NCBI GenBank assembly: GCA_016931365.1
Contig: JAFGEY010000426.1
Location: 1-20,021 of the forward strand
Length of the DNA: 20,021 nt
DNA from: Anaerolineae bacterium
Lineage (GTDB): Bacteria; Chloroflexota; Anaerolineae; JAFGEY01
Reading direction: 5' to 3'
Below the pieces are notes generated by a model. The model worked only from the letters and a program-made list of their open reading frames with translations, was not told where the DNA came from and did no database searches. A program made the position numbers and the translations under genes. Below, piece by piece: positions 7,325 to 15,455 of this stretch (position 1 is the first letter of the stretch; every line of letters begins with the position of its first letter).

Positions 7325-8503
7325 GTGAGTCTCCCGACACTTTTTCTGCCTCACCATTTGGGCAAAGCGCTCGCACACGGGCATCCGTGGGTCTATCGCA
7401 GTCAGATCGAACAGCCGCCGCGTTTACCGTCGGGCACTTGGATACAGCTACAGTGTGGCAAGCTTTATGCCTATGGGCTGTGGGATGCAACCAGCCCGAT
7501 TGCCGTGCGAGTCTTTTCGTATAGCCAAGTCCCTGATGCTGCCTGGATTATTGCGCGCGTACGCCGGGCCTGGGAGGTGCGTGCGTCGATCCGTGCCTCG
7601 GCCAGCGCAGAGGCCGGCAGCACCACCGCCTATCGCTGGCTGTACGGCGAGGGTGACGGCGTGCCCGGCGTGGTTGTCGATCTGTATGGTGAGTATGCGG
7701 TGTTGCAAACCTACGCCGAGAGCCTGCAAACGCTGCTGTCCTGGTTGGTCGATGCTCTGAAGGCGTGCGCGCCGCTCAAAGGCGTTCTGCGGCATGATAT
7801 GGATAGCGGGCAGTTGATCTCTTTGTGGGGGCGGCTGCCCCGGCAAGAGATCGTCATCGAGGAGAACGGCCTGCGGCTGGGCGTAAACCTGTTTGAGGGG
7901 CAAAAGACCGGCCTCTTTCTCGATCATCGTGAGAACCGGCGATACCTGGAAGGGTGGTGTAGTGGTCGGCGCGTGCTGAACTGTTTTGCTTACACCGGTG
8001 CGTTTACCCTCTATGCCGTGCGCGGCGGCGCGCGGGAGGTGGTTAGCGCTGACATTGCCCCGCAGACCGCCGAAGCGATGCGCCGTAATCTGACCCTCAA
8101 CGGTTTCGATCCCGACGCGCATCCCTTTGTGGTGGGTGATTGTTTCGACCTGCTCGACCGGTACGCTGCCGAAGGCGAGCATTTTGACCTGATCATTCTC
8201 GATCCGCCCTCGCTGGCCCACGCCAAAAAGAGCAAACATGCGGCGATCCGCGCTTACATTCGCCTCAACGCGGCGGCGATGCGCTGCCTGCCATCCGGCG
8301 GTCTGTTGGCGACGGCAAGCTGCACGAGCCAGGTTTCGCCGGAGGATTTCCGCGATCTGCTCGGTGAGGCTGCGGCCCGGGCCAACAGACGTTTTTTGAT
8401 TCTCCACGAGGCCGGGCACGCCATCGATCATCCGGTGCCGGCCCATTTTCCTGAAGGACGGTATTTAAAGTTTGTTCTCGGTCGTGTCGAAAATATTTTC
8501 TGA
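7325..8503 (+). CDS. rlmI: RlmI-family 23S rRNA (cytosine-C5) methyltransferase
   Basis: The 392-residue product matches the length and layout of the RlmI/COG1092 family. An N-terminal PUA-like RNA-binding domain (about 1-75, HGHPWVYRSQIE) comes first. A central EEHEH-like region follows at about 100-175 (YRWLYGEGDGVPGVVVDLYG). The C-terminal Rossmann methyltransferase contains FEGQKTGLFLDHRENRR at 190-206, the SAM-binding NCFAYTGAFTLYA at 219-231, DLIILDPPSLAHAKKS at 288-303, and the catalytic Cys333 in ASCTSQVS. Members methylate C5 of a cytosine in 23S rRNA, C1962 in E. coli. GTG 7325 has AGAGGTGA at 7310-7317, which overlaps the previous stop codon, so translation is probably coupled. The exact target base is inferred from family only. 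The stop codon lies in the first unit of a heptamer repeat. Confidence 0.9.
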   Translation: MSLPTLFLPHHLGKALAHGHPWVYRSQIEQPPRLPSGTWIQLQCGKLYAYGLWDATSPIAVRVFSYSQVPDAAWIIARVRRAWEVRASIRASASAEAGSTTAYRWLYGEGDGVPGVVVDLYGEYAVLQTYAESLQTLLSWLVDALKACAPLKGVLRHDMDSGQLISLWGRLPRQEIVIEENGLRLGVNLFEGQKTGLFLDHRENRRYLEGWCSGRRVLNCFAYTGAFTLYAVRGGAREVVSADIAPQTAEAMRRNLTLNGFDPDAHPFVVGDCFDLLDRYAAEGEHFDLIILDPPSLAHAKKSKHAAIRAYIRLNAAAMRCLPSGGLLATASCTSQVSPEDFRDLLGEAAARANRRFLILHEAGHAIDHPVPAHFPEGRYLKFVLGRVENIF

Positions 8504-8527
8504 CCGCTGACGGCTGACCGCTGATCG
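8500..8527. repeat. Heptamer tandem repeat 1 (CTGACCG type)
   Basis: Four tandem 7-base units lie head to tail: CTGACCG, CTGACGG, CTGACCG, CTGATCG. Every unit contains TGA, and because 7 is not a multiple of 3 the array carries stops in all three plus frames. The methyltransferase stop codon (8501-8503) is the TGA of the first unit. Confidence 0.85.
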
Positions 8528-8555
8528 CTTAATTCTGTATTTATAGAGACAGTTG

Positions 8556-9539
8556 ATGAACTATTATGATCCGGTTTACGGCCCATTTGAAATTGTCGAG
8601 CCGGTGCTGCTCGACCTGATGCAGTCGCAGGCGATGCGCCGCTTGCAGGGCGTGCTCCAGCACGGGATCAGCGGCCTGGTTGGTGTGACCGAGCCGATCA
8701 CCCGCTACGAACACTCGCTGGGGGCGATGCTGTTGGTGCGTCGCCTGGGTGGCTCGCTCAAGGAGCAGGTCGCCGCGCTGATCCACGACGTCAGCCACAC
8801 TGCGTTCAGCCATGTGATCGATTACGTGGTCGACCGGCATGACGATCAGAGCTACCACGATGCGATCAAAGCGGATTTCATCGCCCATTCCGATCTGCCG
8901 GAGACGCTGGCCCGGCACGGCCTCGATTGGCACGATTTTTTGCACGAAGAGGATTTTAGGCTGCTTGAGCAGCCCGCGCCCGCGTTGTGCGCCGACCGCC
9001 TCGATTATTTTTTCCGCGACGCCGTGCCGCTGGGTTTGGCGACGGTGAGCGGGGTCCAGAACGCTTTAGATCACCTGATGGTATGGGACGGCCGCATCAT
9101 TGTTGACGATCTAGCGGCGGCGCGCTGGATCGCCGACACTTTTATCGCCGCCGATGATGCCAGTTGGGCCAACCTGGGCGAGGTGGGGTTGTACGAGCTG
9201 ACCGCACAGGCGATCAAGGCCGGGCTGCGCGCCGGTACGATCGATGAGTCGGATTTTATGGGCACTGACGCTGAACTGTGGGGCAAATTGGCGGCGAGCA
9301 GCGCTGTCGAGGTGCGTCGGTTGGTGCCACTGATCTCTGCGGCGACTCAATTTGTGTGGGATGAGGCCAATCCCACTTGGTGGGTGAGCACCAAGATTCG
9401 CACCGTCGATCCCGATGTGCGCGTAAACGGCGCGGTCGAACTGCTGTCGGCGATCGATCCCGTTTTTGCGGCACACCGCCAGGCCTATCTCAATCGCAAG
9501 CAGGGCCTGTGGCCGATTCGTATGGTCGATTTGGATTGA
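8556..9539 (+). CDS. HD-domain metal-dependent phosphohydrolase
   Basis: The 327-residue product belongs to the HD superfamily that includes dNTP triphosphohydrolases and SAMHD1-like enzymes. Metal ligands are recognisable in order: His53 in TRYEHSLG, His77-Asp78 in ALIHDVSHTAFSH, and Asp147 in CADRLDYFFRDA. The N terminus (YDPVYGPFEIVEPVLLDLMQSQAMRRLQGV) has the arrangement usual for this family. Expected chemistry is phosphoester hydrolysis of a nucleotide or related phosphate; the substrate cannot be told from sequence. ATG 8556 is chosen over the in-frame TTG 8553, though only AGAGA-like purines precede either. Fifteen bases separate its stop from the PfkB kinase start, so the two are probably co-transcribed. 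Confidence 0.88.
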   Translation: MNYYDPVYGPFEIVEPVLLDLMQSQAMRRLQGVLQHGISGLVGVTEPITRYEHSLGAMLLVRRLGGSLKEQVAALIHDVSHTAFSHVIDYVVDRHDDQSYHDAIKADFIAHSDLPETLARHGLDWHDFLHEEDFRLLEQPAPALCADRLDYFFRDAVPLGLATVSGVQNALDHLMVWDGRIIVDDLAAARWIADTFIAADDASWANLGEVGLYELTAQAIKAGLRAGTIDESDFMGTDAELWGKLAASSAVEVRRLVPLISAATQFVWDEANPTWWVSTKIRTVDPDVRVNGAVELLSAIDPVFAAHRQAYLNRKQGLWPIRMVDLD

Positions 9540-9554
9540 ACTTGGAGGTGAACG

Positions 9555-10439
9555 GTGACGTATGACGTTGACGTAATGATGATCGGTCATTTTGCCAGGG
9601 ATCGACTGGTGGTGGATGGCGTCGGCGAGACGGCGTCCGGCGGGGCGGTGTATTATGGCGGTATCGCCTTGCAGCGATTGGGTGTGCAGACAGGCGTCGT
9701 GACCCGGCTGCATCCCGACGATTTTGAGCGGTTGGACGAGTTGAGCGAGGCCGGGATGCGTGTGCATGCGGTGTCGGCGGCGCAGACGTCAGGCATCGAA
9801 AACTTGTACAATTCGGCGGATATGGAGCGCCGTATCTGCAAGCCGCTCGGTTTCGCCGGGCCGTTTAGACAGGCCGATTTTCCCTCGTGGTCGGCGCAGG
9901 TGTACATGGTTGCGCCGATCATCGCCGGCGAAGTCGATCTCGCGCTGCTCGAGTGGCTCGCGTCGCGCGGGCCGGTGGGATTGGATGTGCAGGGCTTTGT
10001 CCGCGTGCGCGAGGGCGACGACCTGGTGTTTCGTCTCTGGCCCGAGATGGCCGAGGGACTGGCCTGCGTGACCTATCTCAAGGTCGACCGGGCGGAGGCC
10101 GAACTGCTGACCGATCAGACCGACCTCGAAGCGGCGGCCCGCCAGCTTGCCGCGTATGGCCCCAAAGAGATTGTGCTCACCCAGTCGTCCGGTGTAACTG
10201 TGCTTGCAGGCAGCGAGTTCTACCACGCGCCATTCACGCCGCGCTCTTTAGCCGGGCGCACCGGACGCGGCGACACCTGCTTTGCCACCTATGTCGGCAA
10301 GCGATTGACGCTGTCGCCTGGGGAAGCGTGTCAATGGGCCGGCGCAGTGACGACGATCAAGCAGGAAACGCCCGGCCCCTGGAGCGGCGACCTGGCCGAG
10401 GTTGAGCGGAAAATCGCCGAGTATGGCCAGTTGTCTTGA
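9555..10439 (+). CDS. PfkB-family carbohydrate/nucleoside kinase
   Basis: The 294-residue product is a ribokinase-fold sugar kinase. Seen are an N-terminal strand with VMMIGHFARDRLVVDG, the glycine-rich ASGGAVYYGGIALQRLG at about 27-43, TYLKVDRAEAELLT (PfkB signature-like) at about 173-186, and the anion-hole and catalytic motif GRTGRGDTCFATYVG at 234-248 with Asp240 as the likely base. The C-terminal part follows the family. It phosphorylates a small sugar or nucleoside with ATP, but the substrate is not predictable. GTG 9555 has a strong GGAGGTGA at 9544-9551. It is last in its run, since a new promoter begins 9 bases after its stop. Neighbouring alpha-mannosidase and HAD genes make a sugar substrate plausible. 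Confidence 0.88.
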   Translation: MTYDVDVMMIGHFARDRLVVDGVGETASGGAVYYGGIALQRLGVQTGVVTRLHPDDFERLDELSEAGMRVHAVSAAQTSGIENLYNSADMERRICKPLGFAGPFRQADFPSWSAQVYMVAPIIAGEVDLALLEWLASRGPVGLDVQGFVRVREGDDLVFRLWPEMAEGLACVTYLKVDRAEAELLTDQTDLEAAARQLAAYGPKEIVLTQSSGVTVLAGSEFYHAPFTPRSLAGRTGRGDTCFATYVGKRLTLSPGEACQWAGAVTTIKQETPGPWSGDLAEVERKIAEYGQLS

Positions 10440-10447
10440 TCGGCCAA

Positions 10448-10476
10448 TTGACAAATCTTCTCTAAATCACTACACT
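10448..10476 (+). promoter_or_regulatory. Sigma70-like promoter of the mannosidase operon
   Basis: A perfect TTGACA at 10448-10453 is followed after exactly 17 bases by TACACT at 10471-10476. Transcription would start near 10483, giving a leader of about 35 bases before ATG 10518. It occupies the only clear gap in this part of the plus strand, so it probably drives the UroD-like, mannosidase and downstream genes. A second TTGACA at 10476-10481 lacks a good -10. Confidence 0.7.
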
Positions 10477-10517
10477 TGACATAGGCGTTGGGTTGGATTT
10501 CGTTACCGGAGCCTGCC

Positions 10518-11588
10518 ATGAACGACCTCGAGAATTTCCGCGCTACAGTCGCGCATCGTCACCCCGAACGTATTCTATGCTATGCCAGTTTTACCGACGA
10601 CCTGCATCAACGGGTGGTCGAACACACCGGCGCGTTCGATCTGAGCGCGCATTACGGCATGTTTGATTTTGGCGGCGTCAACATCACCCGCCCTGCCGAC
10701 CTGCCCTGGCCCGACTTTGCGCGCTATTGGGAGAACGAAGACCTGCCCGAGGGTACCCGGCTGGACGAGCACGGCGTGGCCCAGGTGCCAAGTGGATTTT
10801 ATCACTTTTGGGGCTACGTTTCGCCGCTGCGCAACGCCAAAAGCCTCTCCGAGATCGAGAATTATCCTATTGACGATGTGCGCAGTTGGGACTTTTCCGA
10901 TCTCGCCGAGCATGTCGCGCAGCGGCACGCCGAGGGCAAGGTCGCCGGAGCGTGGGTCGGGCATATGTACGAGGTTTCGTGGCAGATTCGCGGTTACGAG
11001 CAGTTTTTACTCGACATGATCGAACGTCCCGCCTGGGCCGAGTGCTTGCTGGATCGGCTGACCGAGCAAAACCTGATCAAGGCCAAAGCCTACGCCGAGG
11101 CCGGCTGCGACCTGATCCGCACCGGCGACGATGTCGCCAATCAGACGGCATTGATGTTCTCACCAAAGATGTGGCAGAAAATGATGCTCTCACGCTGGGC
11201 TCAGGTTTGGAGCGCGATCAAGGCGATCAACCCCGAATGCAAAATCTGGTATCACTCGGACGGTGACGTGAGCGCTATCGTCGGCGAACTGATCGAGGCG
11301 GGCGTGGACATTCTCAACCCGGTGCAGCCGGAATGCCTCGACGTCGACGCGCTGCACCGGCGCTACGGCGGTCGCCTGACCTTTGATGGCTGCATCGGCA
11401 CGCAAAGCACGATGCCCTGGGGCTGCGCCGACGACGTGCACGCGCGAGTCAAACAAGTGATCGGAAAATATGGTCGCAACGGCGGCTTGATCGTCTCACC
11501 GACGCATGTCCTGGAACCGGAAGTGCCGTTGGAAAATGTCGATGCGCTGTTTGAGGCGTGTCGAGAATATGGAATGTTTGAAACGTGA
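10518..11588 (+). CDS. UroD-superfamily protein (not classical HemE)
   Basis: The 356-residue product has the fold signature of the uroporphyrinogen decarboxylase/MtaA-type superfamily. Visible pieces are GAWVGHMYEVSWQIRGYEQFLLDM at about 144-166, GCDLIRTGDDVANQTALMFSP at 196-216, IWYHSDGDVSAIVGELIEAGVDILNPVQPEC at 243-273 and FDGCIGTQSTMPWG at 289-302. The His246/Asp248 and Cys273/Cys292 region could hold a metal. The N-terminal arginine-rich RQAGR substrate loop of HemE is absent, so haem synthesis is unlikely. Members of this branch include corrinoid methyltransferases and uncharacterised proteins found in sugar clusters. ATG 10518 has GGAG at 10508-10511 and is preferred over the TTG at 10488, which lies right at the predicted transcription start. 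It leads the operon, 70 bases before the mannosidase. Confidence 0.82.
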   Translation: MNDLENFRATVAHRHPERILCYASFTDDLHQRVVEHTGAFDLSAHYGMFDFGGVNITRPADLPWPDFARYWENEDLPEGTRLDEHGVAQVPSGFYHFWGYVSPLRNAKSLSEIENYPIDDVRSWDFSDLAEHVAQRHAEGKVAGAWVGHMYEVSWQIRGYEQFLLDMIERPAWAECLLDRLTEQNLIKAKAYAEAGCDLIRTGDDVANQTALMFSPKMWQKMMLSRWAQVWSAIKAINPECKIWYHSDGDVSAIVGELIEAGVDILNPVQPECLDVDALHRRYGGRLTFDGCIGTQSTMPWGCADDVHARVKQVIGKYGRNGGLIVSPTHVLEPEVPLENVDALFEACREYGMFET

Positions 11589-11602
11589 TTGGCGTTGCAT
11601 CA

Positions 11603-11623
11603 TTCACGTTTCACGCATCACGT
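11603..11623. repeat. Heptamer tandem repeat 2 (TTCACGT type)
   Basis: Three 7-base units lie head to tail: TTCACGT, TTCACGC, ATCACGT. Each carries TGA on the minus strand. The complement of one unit, AAACGTGAT at 11581-11589, contains the UroD stop codon and pairs with ATCACGTTT at 11617-11625, so the gap can also form a 9-bp hairpin. Confidence 0.7.
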
Positions 11624-11658
11624 TTGGGGGTATTGAAAGCACAAGGAGTATTGTTAAA

Positions 11659-14600
11659 ATGCCAGACTTTACCTCTTTTACGAAACATCAACTCGACCAA
11701 ACGCTGCGCGAGATCGAGAAGCACATTTACACCGTGATCGGCCAACTCGACATTCGCGCCTGGTGCAGCCGGGAGCCGCTGTCCTTTACCAACCGGTTCG
11801 ACGGCAGTGAGCGCACGTTCAAGGTTGGTGATCGGTGGGGGGATTTGTTCGATTGCGCCTGGCTCAATTTCACCAGCACTGTGCCCGAGTCGGCGGCGGG
11901 GAGCAGGGTGGTGCTTTTGCTCGATGTCCACGGCGAGATGTGTGTGGTCAACGAGTACGGCGTGCCCGTGCGCGGTCTGACCACCGTGGCTTCGACCTAC
12001 GATTTCAGCCTGGGCTGGCCCGGTAAGCGCGTCTACGCACTGCTCGACCTGGCGCATGGAGGCGAAAAGGTTGACGTCTGGGCCGACGGAGCCTGCAATG
12101 ATCTGTTTGGCAACCTGCAAGGCAATGGCACGATCCGTGAGGCCGCGATCGCCGTGTGCGACGACGAGGTCAGGGCGCTGTATTACGATTTTGAGGTGCT
12201 GCTCGACTTTGTCAAAGCCGTGTCTGAAGACACAGCGCGCTGCCAGCAGATTTTGCGCGCGCTTAACGACGTCGTTCACATCCTGGGCGATGGCTCATCC
12301 GACCAGGTGCGTCGAGCGCGGGCTATCCTGGCTCCGCTGCTTGAAAAACGGGGCGGCGATCCTTCGCTGCAAATCAGCGCCGTCGGGCACGCACATATGG
12401 ACCTGGCCTGGTTGTGGCCGATCCGTGAGACGATCCGCAAAGGCGCGCGTACTTTTTCTACTGTCCTGGCCTTGATGGATGAGTATCCCGATTACGTTTT
12501 TGGGGCCAGCCAGCCGCAGTATTTTCAGTGGATGAAGGACCGTTATCCGCTGCTGTATGCCAAGATCAAGCGGCGGGTCAAGGAGGGACGGCTGGAGCCG
12601 CAGGGCGCGATGTGGGTTGAGGCCGACACCAACATCTCCGGCGGCGAAGCGCTGGTGCGGCAAATCCTCTATGGCAAGCACTTTTTCCGCGAAGAATTCG
12701 GCATAGACGTGCGCTACCTCTGGCTGCCCGATGTATTTGGTTACAATGCCGCGTTGCCGCAAATCCTCAAAAAGGCTGGCGTCGACTATTTTTCCACTCA
12801 AAAGCTCTCCTGGAGTCTGATCAACAAGTTTCCGCACCAGTCATTTCATTGGCAAGGCATCGACGGAACGGCAGTGCTGACCCATATGCTGCCCGAAGAG
12901 ACCTATAACAGCCCTGCTTTGCCCCGCTCGGTGGTCAAGCTGGAAAAAAACTATCACGACAAGGGCGTATCTGAGCATGCGCTGCTCGTGTTTGGCATCG
13001 GCGATGGCGGCGGCGGGCCGGGCGAAGAGCATGTGGAACGATTGATCCGGATCAAGAACCTGGCCGGGCTTGCCCCGGTGACGCAGGAGCCGGTGGCCCA
13101 GTTTTTCTCCAAGTGGGCGCGGCAGGCAGATCGCTTTCCGACCTGGGCCGGCGAACTGTATCTGGAGCGTCACCAGGGCACGCTGACGACCAACGCGCGC
13201 AACAAGTGGTATAACCGCAAAATGGAACTGGCCTTGCGCGATTTGGAATGGACTTCAGTGCTGACCGCCGTGCTTGATGGCGTGACCTACCCGCAAGAGT
13301 TCCTCGACAAAATCTGGCGCGAAACGCTGCTCTACCAGTTTCACGACATCCTGCCCGGTTCGTCGATCAAGCGCGTGTACGACGAGAGCGTGGCTCGCTA
13401 TCAAAAGATGTTGCAAGATGTTGGAGAAAAGACGGCACAAAACAGTGTTCGATTGGCCAATCGGGTCGATACGTCCAAGATGAAGCAGCCGGTAGTGGTG
13501 CAAAACTCGCTCTCCTGGCTGCGCACTGAGTGGGTCGATGCAGGCGGCACGTGGGTGCGCGTCAGCGTGCCGTCGATGGGCTACAAAGCGGTCGACGCAG
13601 CTATTTCTTCGTTGGGTGATCTGACGCTAGCGGCGACCGAGACGCTGCTCGAAAACGACGTGCTGATCGTCCAGTTTGATGTCGACGGCGCGATCCATCA
13701 GGTGTACGACAAGCGCATCAATCGCAAGGTTATTGTCGAGGGCGAGGCGGCGAATCGATTGGCAGTCTACCGTGATGACGGGGACGCCTGGGATTTTCCG
13801 ATGGATTATGCCGAACGCGCGCCGCGTTATATGAAGCTCGTGTCGACCAGACCGTTCATCGATGGGCCGCGGGCGGTGATGGAGCAAACCTATCGGCTGG
13901 GGCATTCCGAGGTGGTGCAAAAGATCGTGCTCATGGCAGGCAGCACGCGGATCGATTTTCAGACCCGCATTCGTTGGCGTGAGCCGAGAACGATGCTGCG
14001 TACTTGTTTCCCGGTTGCCGTGCACACCAACGAAGCGACGTTCGACATTCAGTTCGGTCACATTCGCCGCCCTACGCATCGCAACACCACCTGGGACATG
14101 GCGCGCGACGAAGTGGCTGCGCACAAGTGGGTCGATCTCTCGCAGCGCGACTATGGTGTGGCCTTGCTCAACGATAGCAAATACGGGCACAAAGTCAAGG
14201 GCCACACCCTTGACCTCAACCTGCTGCGTAGCGTGCCTTATCCCGGCCCGTGCCTGGTGCAGGATGAAGAGGTCAAACCGGGTGGGCCACATCACGCTTA
14301 TACCGATCAATGCGAGCATCAGGTGACCTATGCGCTTTACCCGCACCTGGGCGATCACATCGACGGGCACGTTGTGCGGGTTAGCTATGAACTCAACGTG
14401 CCTTTGCGCACGATGGCGGTGCAGGGGCAGCCCGGCACGGCCCCGGCGGAAGCCTCGTTTATCCAGGTGGGCGCCGAAAATGTGATCGTCGAGGCAGTCA
14501 AACAGGCGCAGGATGGGTCCGAAGTGATCGTGCGTCTCTACGAATGCGAACATCGCGGCGCGCGGGCAACTGTGCGGTTTGGCTTTCCAATCGAGCTGGT

Positions 14601-14718
14601 TCACGAGGTCGATTTGTTGGAAGAGAACCCACATCTGCTGCCGCTGCGCGAAGGCGCGCTGACGCTGAGTTTCAGACCGTTTGAGATCAAGACGCTGCGC
14701 GTGGTGATCAAAAGGTAA
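11659..14718 (+). CDS. GH38 alpha-mannosidase
   Basis: The roughly 1019-residue retaining alpha-mannosidase has an N-terminal helical/beta region (1-235). The GH38 catalytic domain contains GHAHMDLAWLWPIRETIRK at 243-261 (His246 and Asp248 as zinc ligands), GAMWVEADTNISGGEALVRQ at 316-335 and LWLPDVFGYNAALPQI with nucleophile Asp358. FHDILPGSSIKRVYDES carries a further conserved His. A central three-helix bundle and large C-terminal beta domains complete the protein. The length is normal and no active-site residue is missing. There is no signal peptide, so it is probably cytoplasmic, acting on imported or internal mannosides. ATG 11659 has AAGGAG at 11643-11648; the frame remains open upstream into the UroD gene, but that part makes no sense as protein. 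The HAD gene follows after 5 bases. Confidence 0.95.
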   Translation: MPDFTSFTKHQLDQTLREIEKHIYTVIGQLDIRAWCSREPLSFTNRFDGSERTFKVGDRWGDLFDCAWLNFTSTVPESAAGSRVVLLLDVHGEMCVVNEYGVPVRGLTTVASTYDFSLGWPGKRVYALLDLAHGGEKVDVWADGACNDLFGNLQGNGTIREAAIAVCDDEVRALYYDFEVLLDFVKAVSEDTARCQQILRALNDVVHILGDGSSDQVRRARAILAPLLEKRGGDPSLQISAVGHAHMDLAWLWPIRETIRKGARTFSTVLALMDEYPDYVFGASQPQYFQWMKDRYPLLYAKIKRRVKEGRLEPQGAMWVEADTNISGGEALVRQILYGKHFFREEFGIDVRYLWLPDVFGYNAALPQILKKAGVDYFSTQKLSWSLINKFPHQSFHWQGIDGTAVLTHMLPEETYNSPALPRSVVKLEKNYHDKGVSEHALLVFGIGDGGGGPGEEHVERLIRIKNLAGLAPVTQEPVAQFFSKWARQADRFPTWAGELYLERHQGTLTTNARNKWYNRKMELALRDLEWTSVLTAVLDGVTYPQEFLDKIWRETLLYQFHDILPGSSIKRVYDESVARYQKMLQDVGEKTAQNSVRLANRVDTSKMKQPVVVQNSLSWLRTEWVDAGGTWVRVSVPSMGYKAVDAAISSLGDLTLAATETLLENDVLIVQFDVDGAIHQVYDKRINRKVIVEGEAANRLAVYRDDGDAWDFPMDYAERAPRYMKLVSTRPFIDGPRAVMEQTYRLGHSEVVQKIVLMAGSTRIDFQTRIRWREPRTMLRTCFPVAVHTNEATFDIQFGHIRRPTHRNTTWDMARDEVAAHKWVDLSQRDYGVALLNDSKYGHKVKGHTLDLNLLRSVPYPGPCLVQDEEVKPGGPHHAYTDQCEHQVTYALYPHLGDHIDGHVVRVSYELNVPLRTMAVQGQPGTAPAEASFIQVGAENVIVEAVKQAQDGSEVIVRLYECEHRGARATVRFGFPIELVHEVDLLEENPHLLPLREGALTLSFRPFEIKTLRVVIKR

Positions 14719-14723
14719 CGCCC

Positions 14724-15455
14724 ATGTCGATGCGCATTCTGATCTGGGACTTTGACGGCACGCTCGGCTACCGCGACGGCGGCTGGTCGGCGACACTGGC
14801 CGAGATTTTACACGATTGTGCGCCCGAACTGGGGGTGACAACTGAACATATCCGCCCCTGGATGCAGGATGGTTATTTCTGGCATTATCCAGAGATGCCT
14901 CATACGCATATAGAGACCGCAGATCAGTGGTGGGCGGCGATGCAGCCTGTTTTTGTCCGTGCGTTGTGCGGTGTCGGTGTGGAGACTGAGCGGGCCGGCG
15001 AACTCGCGGCACGCTTTCGCCCTCGGTATGTCGATTTGTCTAAATGGCATTTGTACGACGATGTACTTGTCACATTGAGCCGGCTGTCCGCTCGAACTCG
15101 CAGAGTTCGCCGCGGATTTGCCCACGTGCTGCTGTCCAACCATATCCCCGAACTGCCTGATATTCTGGCCCATCTGGGCTTGATCCCTTATCTGGTGCAC
15201 ATATTCAACTCGGCCCAGTCGGGCTATGAAAAACCCCACCCGCATGCCTTTGATCTGGTGCGACAGGCCTACCCCGACGCGCAGATCGTCTGTATGATCG
15301 GCGACAGCCTTGTTGCCGACGTGCAGGGCGCCGAGTCGGTGGGCATTCCCGGTCTCCTGGTGCGCCGGTTTCACGGAAGCGCGGCGCGATTCACCCCCGA
15401 TTTGCACGCTGTACCGCCATTGATCGACGAAATTTTGCAGGAAGGCGTTCATTGA
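14724..15455 (+). CDS. HAD-superfamily phosphatase
   Basis: The 243-residue HAD hydrolase has all four motifs: nucleophile Asp9 and Asp11 in WDFDGTL, motif II LLSNH (136-140), Lys170 in GYEKPHPHAF, and motif IV IGDSLVADVQGA with Asp194 and Asp199. A helical cap lies between about 15 and 110. It most likely dephosphorylates a small phosphorylated metabolite, possibly a sugar phosphate given the mannosidase next door. AAAAGG at 14710-14715 precedes ATG 14724; ATG 14730 is an alternative. A short basic insert (RTRRVRR, about 124-130) before motif II is not typical and coincides with a palindrome in the DNA. The gene overlaps the next start by 4 bases. Confidence 0.9.
   Translation: MSMRILIWDFDGTLGYRDGGWSATLAEILHDCAPELGVTTEHIRPWMQDGYFWHYPEMPHTHIETADQWWAAMQPVFVRALCGVGVETERAGELAARFRPRYVDLSKWHLYDDVLVTLSRLSARTRRVRRGFAHVLLSNHIPELPDILAHLGLIPYLVHIFNSAQSGYEKPHPHAFDLVRQAYPDAQIVCMIGDSLVADVQGAESVGIPGLLVRRFHGSAARFTPDLHAVPPLIDEILQEGVH
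15093..15109. repeat. Short palindrome CGAACTC-GCA-GAGTTCG
   Basis: CGAACTC 15093-15099 and GAGTTCG 15103-15109 form a perfect inverted repeat inside the HAD gene. They encode the unusual RTRRVR stretch just before motif II. The left part shares TCGAACTCGCA with sites at 5701 and 19107. Confidence 0.6.

Noticed and set aside
7448..8446. Long minus-strand open frame (332 codons) opposite the methyltransferase
   Set aside because: It is the shadow of a well-supported gene; no domain or ribosome binding site was seen.
10476..10504. Second promoter using TTGACA at 10476-10481
   Set aside because: No acceptable -10 box lies 16-18 bases downstream; the overlapping TTGACA-17-TACACT pair is better.
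10518..11588. HemE (haem pathway uroporphyrinogen decarboxylase)
   Set aside because: The arginine-rich N-terminal substrate loop is absent and no haem genes are nearby; only the superfamily is supported.
11506..11658. N-terminal extension of the mannosidase overlapping the UroD gene
   Set aside because: The residues are a frame-shifted reading of UroD and of the heptamer repeat. ATG 11659 has AAGGAG and a sensible N terminus.
13627..15012. Long minus-strand open frame (461 codons) opposite the mannosidase
   Set aside because: It is antisense to an intact GH38 gene, and the His/Arg/Pro-rich translation resembles no family. Long antisense frames are common in GC-rich genes.
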